Assembly (NCBI RefSeq): GCF_002272875.1
Contig: NZ_MLAN01000002.1
Coordinates: forward strand, 124,001-188,000
DNA from: Helicobacter sp. 11S02629-2
GTDB lineage: Bacteria; Campylobacterota; Campylobacteria; Campylobacterales; Helicobacteraceae
DNA length: 64,000 nt
Direction: 5' to 3'
Shown: positions 25,585 through 34,953 of the stretch, piece after piece
How positions within the stretch are numbered: the first letter of the stretch is position 1
How the letters are laid out: the number at the start of each line of letters is the position of its first letter
Translations under genes and position numbers: made by a program
Notes under the pieces: generated by a model
What the model was told of the DNA's origin: nothing
Seen by the model: only the letters and a program-made list of their open reading frames with translations
Databases searched by the model: none

Positions 25585-27738
25585 ATGCTGCGTTCATTGT
25601 GGTCAGGTGTGAGTGGTATGCAAGCTCACCAAGTAGCATTAGATGTAGAAAGCAATAATATAGCAAACGTCAATACAGTGGGCTTTAAGTACTCAAGGGC
25701 ATCTTTTGTGGACATGCTTTCCCAAGTTAAGCAAATCGCCACTAGCCCTTATCAAAATGGCCTAGGTGGGCAAAATGACTTCTCAGTAGGTCTAGGAGTT
25801 GGCGTAAACTCTACTTCTAAGGTCTTCTCACAAGGAAACATCCAAAACACAGATGTTAAAACTGACCTTGCTATAGAAGGTGATGGCTTTTTTGTTATAA
25901 GTCCTGATAGGGGTATAACTAAAGACTTTACAAGAGATGGCTCTTTTATGTTTGATGCTAATGGGAATCTTGTCACTGCTGGAGGCTATGTAGTGCAAGG
26001 TTGGAACAGAGACCCACTTGATAAAGGCAGTGGCAATATGAGTGATGCTGACTTTTTTAAAGTTGATAACACTGGTCCTTTGCAAAATATACAAATAGAC
26101 CCGGGCATGGTTATGCCAGCTAGGTCAACTACTGCTATATCTATGAGGGCTAACCTAAACGCAGGGCGTCACGTAGCACAGACCCAAAATGTAGCAGCAC
26201 TAGATTCTACAACTAGAACTTTGGCTAATGGAGTAAATCCACAGTATGACTCTAAGATGAACATAACCCAAGTCGGTGAAGACTTAGGTGCACTTTTTAA
26301 TGAAAATGGTGACTCTTTAGGGCTTAGTGAAAACCAAGGTATATGGATGAGTTATAAGACTGCTACTCTTACTAATAATATAGTAGCTAGTAAAGAGCCA
26401 AGCACAGTTTCAATAAATGGCACTAAGATTAATGTAAGTAATGACTCAGCCCTCTCAGGTCTTAGCTCTCTAAGTGCAGCCCAGCTTGCTATAAACTCTG
26501 TTAAAAATAAAACTGGTGTTGAAGCTTATGTGGATAATGGCCAGCTAAGACTAGAAAATAAAAATGAACTAGATGGTGATGCTAGTACTAAAAATATCAT
26601 CATTACTGATAGTGGGACAGGTGTCTTTTCTAACTTTGTAAAAGGTGATAGAGATATAACTGCTTTTAGATATCGCTACACTAATAATGTAGATGCAGAT
26701 TCCACAACTGGGCAGTTTAGGACTACTGAAGACTTAAGAGAGCTTATGCAGTATGATGCTAATATGATAAAACATCCTGATAGAGCTTATGCAGATTCTA
26801 CAGCTAGTGTTAGTGTAACTTTAAATAAGTACGGCATGTTTGAGATACATAATAAAGACGATAACGATGGTAAGCAGCAAAACTTAAACATAGTCTCAAG
26901 TGCTTATAGCTCTAAGTCAGTTAGTACTAATGTACTTTTTAGAGACGCTATGAGAGGGCTTAATACTGCTAGCCTTGTAGAAGGTGGAGTGTCATCTACT
27001 TCTAGTAAGTTCTCCCACGCGATACATGGCACAAGTATAGATGTAGTAGATAGCCTAGGAAGCAAGCACACTGTTAGATTTGAGTTTTATAAGACTGGGA
27101 CTAAAGAGTGGGGCTTTAGGGCTATAGTACCTGAGCCAAGTGAGTTTGTAGGTGGGTCTGCAAGCCATCCTAACATCTTTGAAGGTGGAAAAGTTACTTT
27201 TAATGATGATGGAAGTTTAGCTGGGATGAACCCTCCTATGCTTCAGTTTGATCCAAAAAATGGTGCTGATAGTCCTCAAAGACTAGAGCTTAACTTTGGA
27301 AGTGGTGCTACTTTTAATGGACTAACAAGTGTGGATAAGATCTCAGAAACCTATACTATTAATCAAAATGGTTATGGTGCGGGGGACTTGATGGATGTTA
27401 GGTTTGATTCTAATGGATCTCTTTTAGGTGCTTTTAGTAACGGTAAGACTTTAGCCTTAGCTCAAGTAGCCCTAGCTAACTTTGCTAATGACGCAGGTCT
27501 TCAAGCCAAAGGCGGTAATATCTTCTCTCAAACTGGCAATAGTGGCGAACCTTCAATCGGCGCTGCTAATACTGGGCGAAGAGGTGGAGTAAGTGGGTCT
27601 AAGCTAGAGATGAGTAACGTGGATCTTAGTCGTGCTTTAACTCAACTTATAGTTGTGCAAAGAGGCTTTCAAGCAAACTCAAAAGCTGTTACTACCTCAG
27701 ATCAGATTCTAAATACACTTTTAAACCTAAAGCAGTAA
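25585..27738 (+). CDS. flgE: flagellar hook protein
   Basis: This is the major subunit of the flagellar hook, 717 residues, the large form typical of Helicobacter and Campylobacter. The N-terminal rod/hook block (LWSGVSGMQAHQVALDVESN, then NIANVNTVGFKYSR) and the C-terminal coiled-coil block (SNVDLSRALTQLIVVQRG, then NSKAVTTSDQIL) are complete. The variable exposed domains lie between. An AAAGGA ribosome binding site precedes the ATG. It stands alone, as in other Campylobacterota. Confidence 0.97.
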   Translation: MLRSLWSGVSGMQAHQVALDVESNNIANVNTVGFKYSRASFVDMLSQVKQIATSPYQNGLGGQNDFSVGLGVGVNSTSKVFSQGNIQNTDVKTDLAIEGDGFFVISPDRGITKDFTRDGSFMFDANGNLVTAGGYVVQGWNRDPLDKGSGNMSDADFFKVDNTGPLQNIQIDPGMVMPARSTTAISMRANLNAGRHVAQTQNVAALDSTTRTLANGVNPQYDSKMNITQVGEDLGALFNENGDSLGLSENQGIWMSYKTATLTNNIVASKEPSTVSINGTKINVSNDSALSGLSSLSAAQLAINSVKNKTGVEAYVDNGQLRLENKNELDGDASTKNIIITDSGTGVFSNFVKGDRDITAFRYRYTNNVDADSTTGQFRTTEDLRELMQYDANMIKHPDRAYADSTASVSVTLNKYGMFEIHNKDDNDGKQQNLNIVSSAYSSKSVSTNVLFRDAMRGLNTASLVEGGVSSTSSKFSHAIHGTSIDVVDSLGSKHTVRFEFYKTGTKEWGFRAIVPEPSEFVGGSASHPNIFEGGKVTFNDDGSLAGMNPPMLQFDPKNGADSPQRLELNFGSGATFNGLTSVDKISETYTINQNGYGAGDLMDVRFDSNGSLLGAFSNGKTLALAQVALANFANDAGLQAKGGNIFSQTGNSGEPSIGAANTGRRGGVSGSKLEMSNVDLSRALTQLIVVQRGFQANSKAVTTSDQILNTLLNLKQ

Positions 27739-27787
27739 GTTTTAGCTTCTAGCTTTCTTTTTCTAAGAAGGCTAGAAGGTTAAAACT
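27738..27787. terminator. long bidirectional hairpin between flgE and the toxin gene
   Basis: A left arm at 27738-27753 and a right arm at 27771-27787 pair over about 15 base pairs with one small internal mismatch, around a T-rich loop. It starts at the flgE stop and reaches the convergent toxin stop, so it can serve both strands. The ends are AAAACT/AGTTTT, giving T-rich tails on each strand. Confidence 0.65.
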
Positions 27788-28073
27788 CATCTTCTAAAAG
27801 GCTAGGGAGGTTGTATCTGTATATAGATAGGATTTTGATAGTTGTATCATCAATCCTAAATACCACGACATAGCCTTTAAAAACTAAATCCCTTATATTT
27901 TCTTCATTTGCACTTTTATTCTTTCTAAAACGATAGGGCATGTAAGGGATACTTTCAATCTTTGCAAATAAGTCATTGCGGAATTTTATTGATGCTTGCT
28001 CACTCCTAGCCAAATAAAAATTTAATATAGCTTTTAACTCCGCTGTAAACTGTCTGCTAGATGTAATCTTCAT
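27780..28073 (-). CDS. RelE/ParE-family toxin
   Basis: This 97-residue protein has the RelE/ParE fold. An N-terminal helix pair (FTAELKAILNFYLARS) is followed by basic strands: NIRDLVFKGYVVVFRIDD and IKILSIYRYN. The family acts either as an mRNA interferase (RelE) or a gyrase poison (ParE); the sequence does not decide. It is the second gene of a two-gene unit, and its ATG shares one base with the antitoxin stop. Confidence 0.82.
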   Translation of the reverse strand: MKITSSRQFTAELKAILNFYLARSEQASIKFRNDLFAKIESIPYMPYRFRKNKSANEENIRDLVFKGYVVVFRIDDTTIKILSIYRYNLPSLLEDEF

Positions 28074-28318
28074 TAAGCGCCTAAAGTCTTTGACTTTAAG
28101 TAAGCATCTATCTCTGCTTCACACTCTTCCAAGCTTATGTATTCTATCTCTCCTCTATCATCTGCTTCTAAAAGCTCTTTGAGATTTTTCTGGTCTTCTT
28201 TGCTTAGATAGTTTGTTTCATCATAGCTTTCAAAAGTCGCATCAGGGTCAACTTTTAAAAGCATGTCTTTTACTGCTTGAAGCGTGCTTGCATCTGCTTG
28301 AGTAATAATTCTAGTCAT
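28073..28318 (-). CDS. antitoxin of the RelE/ParE pair
   Basis: This 81-residue acidic protein is encoded directly upstream of the toxin and overlaps it by one base. The C-terminal half (EIEYISLEECEAEIDAYLKSK) is the kind of helix that wraps the toxin. The N-terminal part has no clear DNA-binding motif that I can name. The call rests on size, charge and position. A GGAGG ribosome binding site precedes the ATG. Confidence 0.78.
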   Translation of the reverse strand: MTRIITQADASTLQAVKDMLLKVDPDATFESYDETNYLSKEDQKNLKELLEADDRGEIEYISLEECEAEIDAYLKSKTLGA

Positions 28319-28662
28319 AGCTTTTAACCTCCTTAGTTAATCTACTAGCATGATAGCTAAAGGACTAAAAATTTTAGATTAATGCCATTTTTATCTCTAC
28401 CACACATTAGGTATAGCTAGCTGTGACTAGCATCATGGTCTTATAATATGAGAGTGATTAAAAAACTAGATTCTAAGAAAAGCTAAAAAAGTTTTTTAAG
28501 ATTTGATACTTTTTCATAACTAAGGCTCTTTTTAATTCATAACAAAAAATATTAGCCATGTGCGAGGAGTGATTAAAAGTTATGGCGTGGTAATTATGTA
28601 TTTATTACCCCTGTGATGATTGCTATACAAACTAATGCTTACTTGTAGTGGTGTAAGAACCC
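28319..28662. other. 344-bp intergenic region
   Basis: No gene, tRNA or strong terminator is seen. The left side must hold the promoter of the toxin-antitoxin operon. The right side lies behind the phosphoesterase gene. It is AT-rich, with one AGATTCTA motif copy near 28470. Confidence 0.4.
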
Positions 28663-29316
28663 TTAAAACCCTCTATGCTTAGCTAGCAAGTCTCCAAGTC
28701 TAGTTGGAGTGAAGTTAAGCTTTTCAGTGCTGGCATTTATGCAGCGTGCATCTTCTGGGTCTCTAGAGTGGATATGTCCGTGTACGTTGATAGTACAACC
28801 ACTTATAGTAAAAAGATAGTCTATGATGTCTCTAGCGTTAGAAAAGCGTTCATTCTTTTTTCGTTCAAAAACTGGAAAGTGGCTAAACATAATAGTCTCG
28901 CCTGCTACTTTTGTAACTAAAGCATTAGCATAGATATCTTTTAGCTTTTTGCCAAACTTAGACTTTAGCTTTTCTTTTAGGTTGGCTTTAGTATCAAGCT
29001 TAATCTTAAGCTTATTTATCACTTCCCAGTCTTTTAGTGGGGCAAGTTTGCCTATGTCGTTATTCCCCACTATAAGCGTCTTTCTCCCATTAAGCAGCTT
29101 TATGTACTTCATGCCCTCGCTATAGTAAAGATCGCCTAAGTGAAGCACTTTATCATTTGTGCTAACTGCTTCATTCCACCTAGAAACGCTTAGCTCATCA
29201 AAGTTAGCAAAGCCACTAGCTTGTAACTCCTTCATGCGTAAGGGCTCTTTTTTAAGTACTTGCTTATGGGAAAAGTGGGTATCTGATATCACAAAAGTAT
29301 CTAGGGTTATCTTCAA
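28663..29316 (-). CDS. calcineurin-like metallophosphoesterase
   Basis: This 217-residue protein carries the metal-binding series of the family: SDTHF (residues 12-16), HLGDLYY, GNND, FSHFP and GHIHS. Similar small cytosolic phosphoesterases occur in phages and bacteria, and the substrate is not predictable. The gene is divergent from rimO. An AAGGAAGCAAGC ribosome binding region precedes the ATG. Confidence 0.85.
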   Translation of the reverse strand: MKITLDTFVISDTHFSHKQVLKKEPLRMKELQASGFANFDELSVSRWNEAVSTNDKVLHLGDLYYSEGMKYIKLLNGRKTLIVGNNDIGKLAPLKDWEVINKLKIKLDTKANLKEKLKSKFGKKLKDIYANALVTKVAGETIMFSHFPVFERKKNERFSNARDIIDYLFTISGCTINVHGHIHSRDPEDARCINASTEKLNFTPTRLGDLLAKHRGF

Positions 29317-29433
29317 GCTTGCTTCCTTGAAAGGCGATATGGTGAACTAAAAAACAGGTTTGCAATTATAACTCTTTAAAAACCTAAGATGATATATAAT
29401 TAAAGCTTATTTCTATGCTTGAAGGTCACCACT

Positions 29434-30723
29434 ATGCAAAAGCTTCATATCATCTCCCTAGGATGCTCTAAAAATCTAGTAGATTCCCAAGTGATGCTTG
29501 GAAGGTTAAGAGACTATGAACTTACACAAGACCTAAGTGAGGCAGATGTGATTATCATTAATACTTGTGGGTTTTTGCAAGCTGCTAAAGAAGAAAGTCT
29601 GGGGCATATCTTTGAGGCTTTAGAATCTAGAAAGAGTGGGGCTTTGCTAGTTGCAAGTGGTTGCTTAGTCGCAAGGTATGAAAAAGAGCTTAGAGAACTT
29701 ATACCTGAGATAGACATACTAACTGGAGTAGGGGACTTTGATAAGATAGATTCCATGATAGCAACCAAGAAAAGTATAAGTAGTGATAAGGTTTATCTAA
29801 GTGAAGATTCTAGACTTATAACAGATTCTAATGTGCACACTTATATCAAGATCTCAGAAGGTTGTAATCAGACTTGTAGTTTTTGTGCCATACCTAGCTT
29901 TAAAGGCAAGCTTCAAAGTAGGAGTATAGATTCTATCCTTAAAGAGATAGAAAGCTTAGCAAGACTTGGCTATCAAGATTTTAGTTTTATAGCTCAAGAT
30001 AGCTCTAGCTATCTACTTGATAAGGGCATTAAAGATGGCCTTATCAAGCTTATAAATGCAGTCCACGCACAAGGTATAGTAAGGAGTGCTAGGATACTTT
30101 ATCTTTATCCAAGTTCAACTAGCTTTGCACTTTTAGATTCCATAGCTAAAAGCGATATCTTTGCATCTTACTTTGATATGCCCTTGCAGCATATAAGCAC
30201 TAGTGTATTAAGTCATATGCAGCGAAGCTCTAAAGACGTAAAAGCCCTCTTAAGTCACATGAAGCAAGTGCCTAATGCCTTTATAAGAAGTAGCATCATA
30301 GTTGGCTATCCAACTGAGAGTGATGCTGACTTTAGTGAGCTTTGCAAGTTTGTAGAAGACTATAGGTTTGATAGGCTTAATATCTTTGAATACTCAAGTG
30401 AAGAGGGCACTAAGGCTGGAAGCTTAGAAGTACTGCCAAAGCCAGTTATAACAAAGCGTATAAAGACTTTAAATAAGATCTTAAGCAAGCAGCAAAAGGC
30501 ACTTTATAAAAGCATGGTCAATAAGAAGTATGAAGCTATCATAGAAGGCAAAAGTGAGGTAAGTGAGTACTTTTATAGTGCTAGACTTAAAGCGTGGGCA
30601 CCAGAGATTGACGGAGAGATACTTATAAATGATGGCGATATAAAAGGGGCAGGCTACTATGAAGTAGAAGTACTAGAATCTAAAGATGGTATATTAGTGG
30701 GCAAGGCACTTAGTGCACTTTAA
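29434..30723 (+). CDS. rimO: ribosomal protein S12 methylthiotransferase
   Basis: This is a radical-SAM enzyme that methylthiolates an aspartate of ribosomal protein S12. From the ATG at 29434 it has 429 residues. The N-terminal cluster cysteines are at about 11, 45 and 77 (LGCSKNLVDSQ, NTCGFLQ, SGCLVARY). The radical-SAM CxxxCxxC (CNQTCSFC) is near 144-151. A TRAM domain ends the protein. The ATG was chosen because GAAGG lies eight bases upstream; the frame also opens at an unsupported TTG five codons earlier. Confidence 0.94.
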   Translation: MQKLHIISLGCSKNLVDSQVMLGRLRDYELTQDLSEADVIIINTCGFLQAAKEESLGHIFEALESRKSGALLVASGCLVARYEKELRELIPEIDILTGVGDFDKIDSMIATKKSISSDKVYLSEDSRLITDSNVHTYIKISEGCNQTCSFCAIPSFKGKLQSRSIDSILKEIESLARLGYQDFSFIAQDSSSYLLDKGIKDGLIKLINAVHAQGIVRSARILYLYPSSTSFALLDSIAKSDIFASYFDMPLQHISTSVLSHMQRSSKDVKALLSHMKQVPNAFIRSSIIVGYPTESDADFSELCKFVEDYRFDRLNIFEYSSEEGTKAGSLEVLPKPVITKRIKTLNKILSKQQKALYKSMVNKKYEAIIEGKSEVSEYFYSARLKAWAPEIDGEILINDGDIKGAGYYEVEVLESKDGILVGKALSAL

Positions 30724-30753
30724 AAAAGCTTAAGCAAGGAAAGATAAAGCAAG

Positions 30754-31311
30754 ATGATGTATATCTTATATATAGGGGTTAGTTTTATTATGGTTAGTCT
30801 AGCTACTAAGTACTATCATAGCTTATTAGATTCTAAACCTAGCTTATTTACCTATGTATTAAACGCCTTAGTTTGCATAGTCTTTTTTGATCTTTTTGGA
30901 CATAGCCTTGCTTTGTATGCTTTGTTTTGTCTTTTTTATGTGCTTTTTGTGTTTGACTATAAATTCTTACTTGTGCCTAGTGTTTTAACCTATACAGTTT
31001 TTATCTTGGCTTTGAGCTATAGCTATATAGAAAGTGGTCTTAGCACACTTTATCTCCCACTAGCTATACTAGCAGCTGGGCTTTTGCTAAAAGTCTTATT
31101 TGAACAAGTGCTTCAAAGAAAGCTTTTAGGTAGCGCTGATATAGTAGTTATGGCTAGTCTTATGTCCTTGCTTTCTTTGCAAAGCTTTTTTTACGCCCTT
31201 ATAATCGCTAGTTTACTTGGCTTAGCAAGCTTTTTACTACCTTGCTTTAGGGCTAAGAAAAAAGCACCTTTTATAAGTGCACTTTTTGTATCAACACTGA
31301 TGGTTTTTTAA
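30754..31311 (+). CDS. A24-family prepilin-peptidase-like membrane protein
   Basis: This is a polytopic membrane protein of 185 residues with about six hydrophobic helices. The two aspartates expected in type IV prepilin peptidases are present: FDYKFLLVPS near residue 67, and GSADIVV near residue 130. The second replaces the usual GxGD with GSAD. It lacks the N-terminal cysteine-rich methylase domain, as in short CpaA/TadV-type peptidases. Campylobacter uses such a peptidase for DNA uptake. No pilin-like gene is adjacent; rimO lies upstream and lptF ten bases downstream. Confidence 0.7.
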   Translation: MMYILYIGVSFIMVSLATKYYHSLLDSKPSLFTYVLNALVCIVFFDLFGHSLALYALFCLFYVLFVFDYKFLLVPSVLTYTVFILALSYSYIESGLSTLYLPLAILAAGLLLKVLFEQVLQRKLLGSADIVVMASLMSLLSLQSFFYALIIASLLGLASFLLPCFRAKKKAPFISALFVSTLMVF

Positions 31312-31321
31312 AAGAGGAAGC

Positions 31322-32335
31322 ATGCTTAGACACTATGTTTTAAAGTCCATATCTCAGATGTTTTTCCCCTTCTTTTTTGTGCTATTTTTTATCTCAGTCA
31401 TCATCTCGCTTATAACCATAGCAACTATTACTAATAATATTAAGATGGACTTACTTAGTCTTTTAACTCTACTTTACTACAGCCTTCCGGGTAGTCTTTT
31501 TTTTGTGGTATCTATCACTTTTGTGGCAGCTTGTATCTTAGGGCTTAGCAGGCTTAGCTATGATTCTGAGATGCTAGTTTTTTTCTCACTTGGCATAGGG
31601 GCTAAGCGGATAGTTTATATCATCCTTCCTATCTGCTTGCTTGCAACGGCTGTGCTTTTTATGTTTAGCTTTATCATGACGCCTCTTTCAAAAAACGCTT
31701 ATAGGGACTTTTTGGTGCAAAAAAGCACTAGTGTTAATATCAACATAAAGCCCGGAGACACAGGTCAAAGCCTTGGAGACTGGCTAGTTTACGTAGATAG
31801 TAAAAATGATTCTAAATATAATGGCTTAGTGCTTTACTCCAACAAAGAAGCAGGCAAGCAAAGCTTCATCATAGCTAATAGTGGAGAAGCGCTTAATAAA
31901 AACGCAGTCTTTGAGTTAGAGCTTCAAAATGGAGAAGCTTACTTTAATGAAAACAAAAAAGCCCAAAAGATAGGCTTTGAACAAATGAACATAAGAAGCC
32001 CTATAGCTACAGGCTCACTTAGCAGTTATGACCTAGTTAGCTACTGGGTTAAGGCATTTAAGGGTGATAGCTCACAAGCTAGGCGTTTTTCTCAAGGCTT
32101 TGTAACTTCCCTCTTTCCTATAGCCAGCCTTTTTTTAATCCCCTTTTTTGGTATAAGGAATCCAAGATTTCATAAAAATCGCTCTTATCTTTACGTGCTA
32201 GGAAGCACTATAGTTTACTTCTTGCTTATGTATGGGCTATCTATGGAGTTACCCTTTGTGGGGCTAGCTTTACCTTTTGTGTGGTTTTTTGCAGGGCTTT
32301 TTTTATATATAAAATATATTAGGAAGGTCTACTAA
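31322..32335 (+). CDS. LptF/LptG-family lipopolysaccharide export permease
   Basis: This is an inner membrane permease of the YjgP/YjgQ family, 337 residues, part of the ABC system that moves LPS to the cell surface. Three N-terminal helices (to about residue 120), a periplasmic beta-jellyroll domain (DWLVYVDSK to FEQMNIRSP) and three C-terminal helices are visible. The gene next to truA is an integral membrane protein of this type in H. pylori too. I cannot separate LptF from LptG by sequence alone. Confidence 0.85.
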   Translation: MLRHYVLKSISQMFFPFFFVLFFISVIISLITIATITNNIKMDLLSLLTLLYYSLPGSLFFVVSITFVAACILGLSRLSYDSEMLVFFSLGIGAKRIVYIILPICLLATAVLFMFSFIMTPLSKNAYRDFLVQKSTSVNINIKPGDTGQSLGDWLVYVDSKNDSKYNGLVLYSNKEAGKQSFIIANSGEALNKNAVFELELQNGEAYFNENKKAQKIGFEQMNIRSPIATGSLSSYDLVSYWVKAFKGDSSQARRFSQGFVTSLFPIASLFLIPFFGIRNPRFHKNRSYLYVLGSTIVYFLLMYGLSMELPFVGLALPFVWFFAGLFLYIKYIRKVY

Positions 32336-32336
32336 G

Positions 32337-33104
32337 ATGCACTATCTAAGATGTATCTTAAGTATAGATGGTTCAGAGTTTTTAGGCTCAAGCAAGCAGC
32401 CAAACCTTAAAGGTGCCCTAAACTACATAGAATCTAAGCTTAAAACACTAGGTATAAACACTCCTAATATCATAGCTTCTTCAAGGACTGATAAGGGAGT
32501 GCATGCCTTTTACCAAGTCTTGCGTTTTGAAGTAAGTAGGCTATATAAAGACTTAGACACTTTGAAATCTTTGCTAAATAAAAAGCTTTATCCTTATATG
32601 CTTATACATAGCTTAGATGAGGTAGCTAGTAGCTTTCATCCAAGGTTTGATGCAAGTGCACGCACTTATCGCTATGTCTTTAGTTCTAAGCTAATAGAGC
32701 CTTTTTATAACCGCTATATATCTATACTAGACTTTGGTGACTTAGAGTTAGCAAGAAAGGCTTGTAAGATATTTAAAGGTAGACATGACTTTCAAAGCTT
32801 TTCTAAAAGTGGCAGTGAGGTTAAAAACTATGAAAGAGAGATTTATCAAATCTTTATCTATAAAAGAAAGCTTTTTAATATGGAGCTTTTTATACTAAGC
32901 ATCACTGCTAATGCCTTTTTAAGATCCCAAGTTAGACTTATAGCTAAGGCTATATCACTAGTAAGTCTAAAAAGACTAGACTTAGAATCTTTAAAGCTAC
33001 AGCTTGATAATAAAGCAGCACTTAAAGACTGCATAAGAGTGTTAGCACCGCCAAATGGTCTATATTTGACTAGAATACACTTTAAAAACAAGCCTTTACT
33101 TTAA
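32337..33104 (+). CDS. truA: tRNA pseudouridine synthase A
   Basis: This enzyme makes pseudouridine at positions 38-40 of tRNA anticodon stems. The 255-residue protein has SSRTDKGVHAF with the catalytic Asp52. DASARTYRYVFSS and HDFQSF follow, and FLRSQVR lies in the C-terminal half. One base separates it from the lptF stop, and AGGAAGG lies upstream within lptF. Confidence 0.95.
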   Translation: MHYLRCILSIDGSEFLGSSKQPNLKGALNYIESKLKTLGINTPNIIASSRTDKGVHAFYQVLRFEVSRLYKDLDTLKSLLNKKLYPYMLIHSLDEVASSFHPRFDASARTYRYVFSSKLIEPFYNRYISILDFGDLELARKACKIFKGRHDFQSFSKSGSEVKNYEREIYQIFIYKRKLFNMELFILSITANAFLRSQVRLIAKAISLVSLKRLDLESLKLQLDNKAALKDCIRVLAPPNGLYLTRIHFKNKPLL

Positions 33105-33134
33105 ACATGCCTCTTATACAGCAAGGATAAAACT

Positions 33135-33863
33135 GTGACTTATAAAAATGACTTAGACTTTTTAAACGAAGAAGATCTTAAAGTGCACCTAATATGCAAG
33201 GATCCTTTTTTGTCTATAAGCTTTAGTTTTTATCTAAAAAGCATCTTAGCAACACTTGAAGACGCAGACTTAATCATCTCTGATATGCAAAAAGAAGAGC
33301 TAGAAAAAGAGCTAAGTAAAGATATAGAAAAAACTTTAGAGCAGTCTTTAAGCAGGCAAGATACTTCTTACTTACAAGAAGATAGTGACTTAAAAAAGCC
33401 ACTGCCAGTTTGCTTTATTGGCAAAGATATATTAATCCCTTGTAGCGTTTATGGAATCTATATGCAGCTTCATGAGTTTTATATCAAGCATCAAGAAAGC
33501 TTTGCCAAAAAAGAAGGCCTTTTACAAGATAAAAGATCTTATGGTTATGCACTTGAAGGAAGGGCCAGTGCTAAAAGGTCTAATGATAGGGAACTTAAGC
33601 AGTGGCATAGACTTGATTCTAAGCTAGAAGATAGAGTGGATTCTAAAGTTAGGCAGACTAAAAAGTCAGGCTTTGAGCTAGGTGAAGTTGGCAGTTTTAA
33701 TAAGGAACAAAAAAAGCTTGATATAGAAAAGTTAAAAGATATTGAAAGCTTGCTTGAAAATGCAAAAGGTGAAAAAAGCGATCATGTAAACAGACTTGTA
33801 GAAGAGTTTATAGAAAAGCTAGCTAGTATCGCCAAAGAAGATACAAAGCCTAAAAAGAACTAA
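33135..33863 (+). CDS. hypothetical charged protein
   Basis: I do not recognise this 242-residue protein. It has no signal peptide or membrane segment. The N-terminal third is mixed (LKVHLICKDPFLSISFSFYL), and a short conserved-looking core reads VCFIGKDILIPCSVYGIY. The C-terminal 100 residues are highly charged and probably helical. The start is GTG with an AAGGA ribosome binding site six bases upstream. It lies between truA and a fliL-like gene and is probably in the same transcript. A function cannot be given. Confidence 0.7.
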   Translation: MTYKNDLDFLNEEDLKVHLICKDPFLSISFSFYLKSILATLEDADLIISDMQKEELEKELSKDIEKTLEQSLSRQDTSYLQEDSDLKKPLPVCFIGKDILIPCSVYGIYMQLHEFYIKHQESFAKKEGLLQDKRSYGYALEGRASAKRSNDRELKQWHRLDSKLEDRVDSKVRQTKKSGFELGEVGSFNKEQKKLDIEKLKDIESLLENAKGEKSDHVNRLVEEFIEKLASIAKEDTKPKKN

Positions 33864-33881
33864 GCGTAAGAAAGATTTGTA

Positions 33882-34376
33882 ATGAATAAAAGACCTATCA
33901 TAGTTTTGGTGATATTCATCATCGTTTTAATCATCATCCTAGTCTTGCTGTTTCTTTTTTATAAGCCTGCAAAAAATATAAGTGGGAATCTAAAAGCACA
34001 AACCTCTCAAACTAGCATGGAAACTAAGTCTCCTAGCAAGATAGATATACTAAAAACTGCTAAGTACTTATATGTTTTTAAAACGCCTTTTGTAGTTGAC
34101 TTAAGAGCTAGCTTGCCAAATACAGCGCCTTTAAAGCTTAGATTAAAGCTATCTTTTGTATTAGAAAATAAGCAGTTAGCAAATGAGCTAGATACAAAAG
34201 AAGCCATCATAAGAGAGATAGTAAGTGATACTGCAAGCACTTTTACTCCAAGTGAAGTAGAAGGCGTTATAAATAGAGACAATCTTAGAAATGCCCTTAA
34301 AGCTAAGATTAACCAAGTATTAGAAGATGGCAAAGTGGAGTATGTAGTCTTTGAAGGTTTTAATATAGATGCATAG
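33882..34376 (+). CDS. FliL-like single-pass membrane protein
   Basis: This 164-residue protein has one strong N-terminal membrane helix (IIVLVIFIIVLIIILVLLFL) followed by a periplasmic domain. The domain matches the FliL layout: a stretch of strands, KLRLKLSFVLENKQLANELD, REIVSDTASTFTPSEVEG, then a C-terminal VEYVVFEGFNI. FliL proteins associate with flagellar stators. A second FliL-like gene lies at 34954 beyond rsmD, so this is a paralogue. It overlaps rsmD by eight bases. Confidence 0.7.
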   Translation: MNKRPIIVLVIFIIVLIIILVLLFLFYKPAKNISGNLKAQTSQTSMETKSPSKIDILKTAKYLYVFKTPFVVDLRASLPNTAPLKLRLKLSFVLENKQLANELDTKEAIIREIVSDTASTFTPSEVEGVINRDNLRNALKAKINQVLEDGKVEYVVFEGFNIDA

Positions 34377-34944
34377 TTTTGTGATAAGACAAGGAAGCCT
34401 TAAGGGACTAAAACTTTTTTTTGAAGCAAATCTTACCACAAGGCCTACTAAGTCGCGCGTTAAAACCTCTCTTATGGACAAGCTTAGGAATCTTGAAGCT
34501 AGAGATAAGATGTGTTTTATAGAGTGCTTTAGTGGGAGTGGGCAGATAGGTTTTGAAGCCTTATCAGTTGGCTTTGGAGAATGTGTCTTTTTTGAAGTAG
34601 ATAAGCTTGCTTATGCAAACTTAACTAATAATATAAAGCTTTGCAAGACACGCTTCCCAAAAGTTGCCATAACTAGCTTTCAGACTTCTTTTTTAGAATC
34701 TAGAAATATTTTAAAGACTATAAAAAAGCCTTGTTTACTCTATCTTGATCCACCTTTTAGTATAAGGGAGGGCTTTAGTGATATCTATGAAAGCACGGCT
34801 AAGTTTTTAGATACATTAAAGCAAGATATAAACGTAACTTTATGTATCTTAGAGTTTAATACCGATATTGACATAGAGCAGTTTTTTAATATAGAGAGTA
34901 AAGCTAGCTTTGGAAAAACAAGCCTTGCTTTTATAAAACCTTAA
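34369..34944 (+). CDS. rsmD: 16S rRNA m2G966 methyltransferase RsmD
   Basis: This is an rRNA guanine-N2 methyltransferase of 191 residues. It has the RsmD N-terminus (IRQGSLKGLKL, TRPTKSRVKTSL), SAM motif I (ECFSGSGQIGFEAL) and the catalytic LYLDPPF. It overlaps the preceding fliL-like gene by eight bases and is followed by fliL nine bases later. A methylase next to fliL is also found in H. pylori. Confidence 0.92.
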   Translation: MHSFVIRQGSLKGLKLFFEANLTTRPTKSRVKTSLMDKLRNLEARDKMCFIECFSGSGQIGFEALSVGFGECVFFEVDKLAYANLTNNIKLCKTRFPKVAITSFQTSFLESRNILKTIKKPCLLYLDPPFSIREGFSDIYESTAKFLDTLKQDINVTLCILEFNTDIDIEQFFNIESKASFGKTSLAFIKP

Positions 34945-34953
34945 GGAGAAGAT

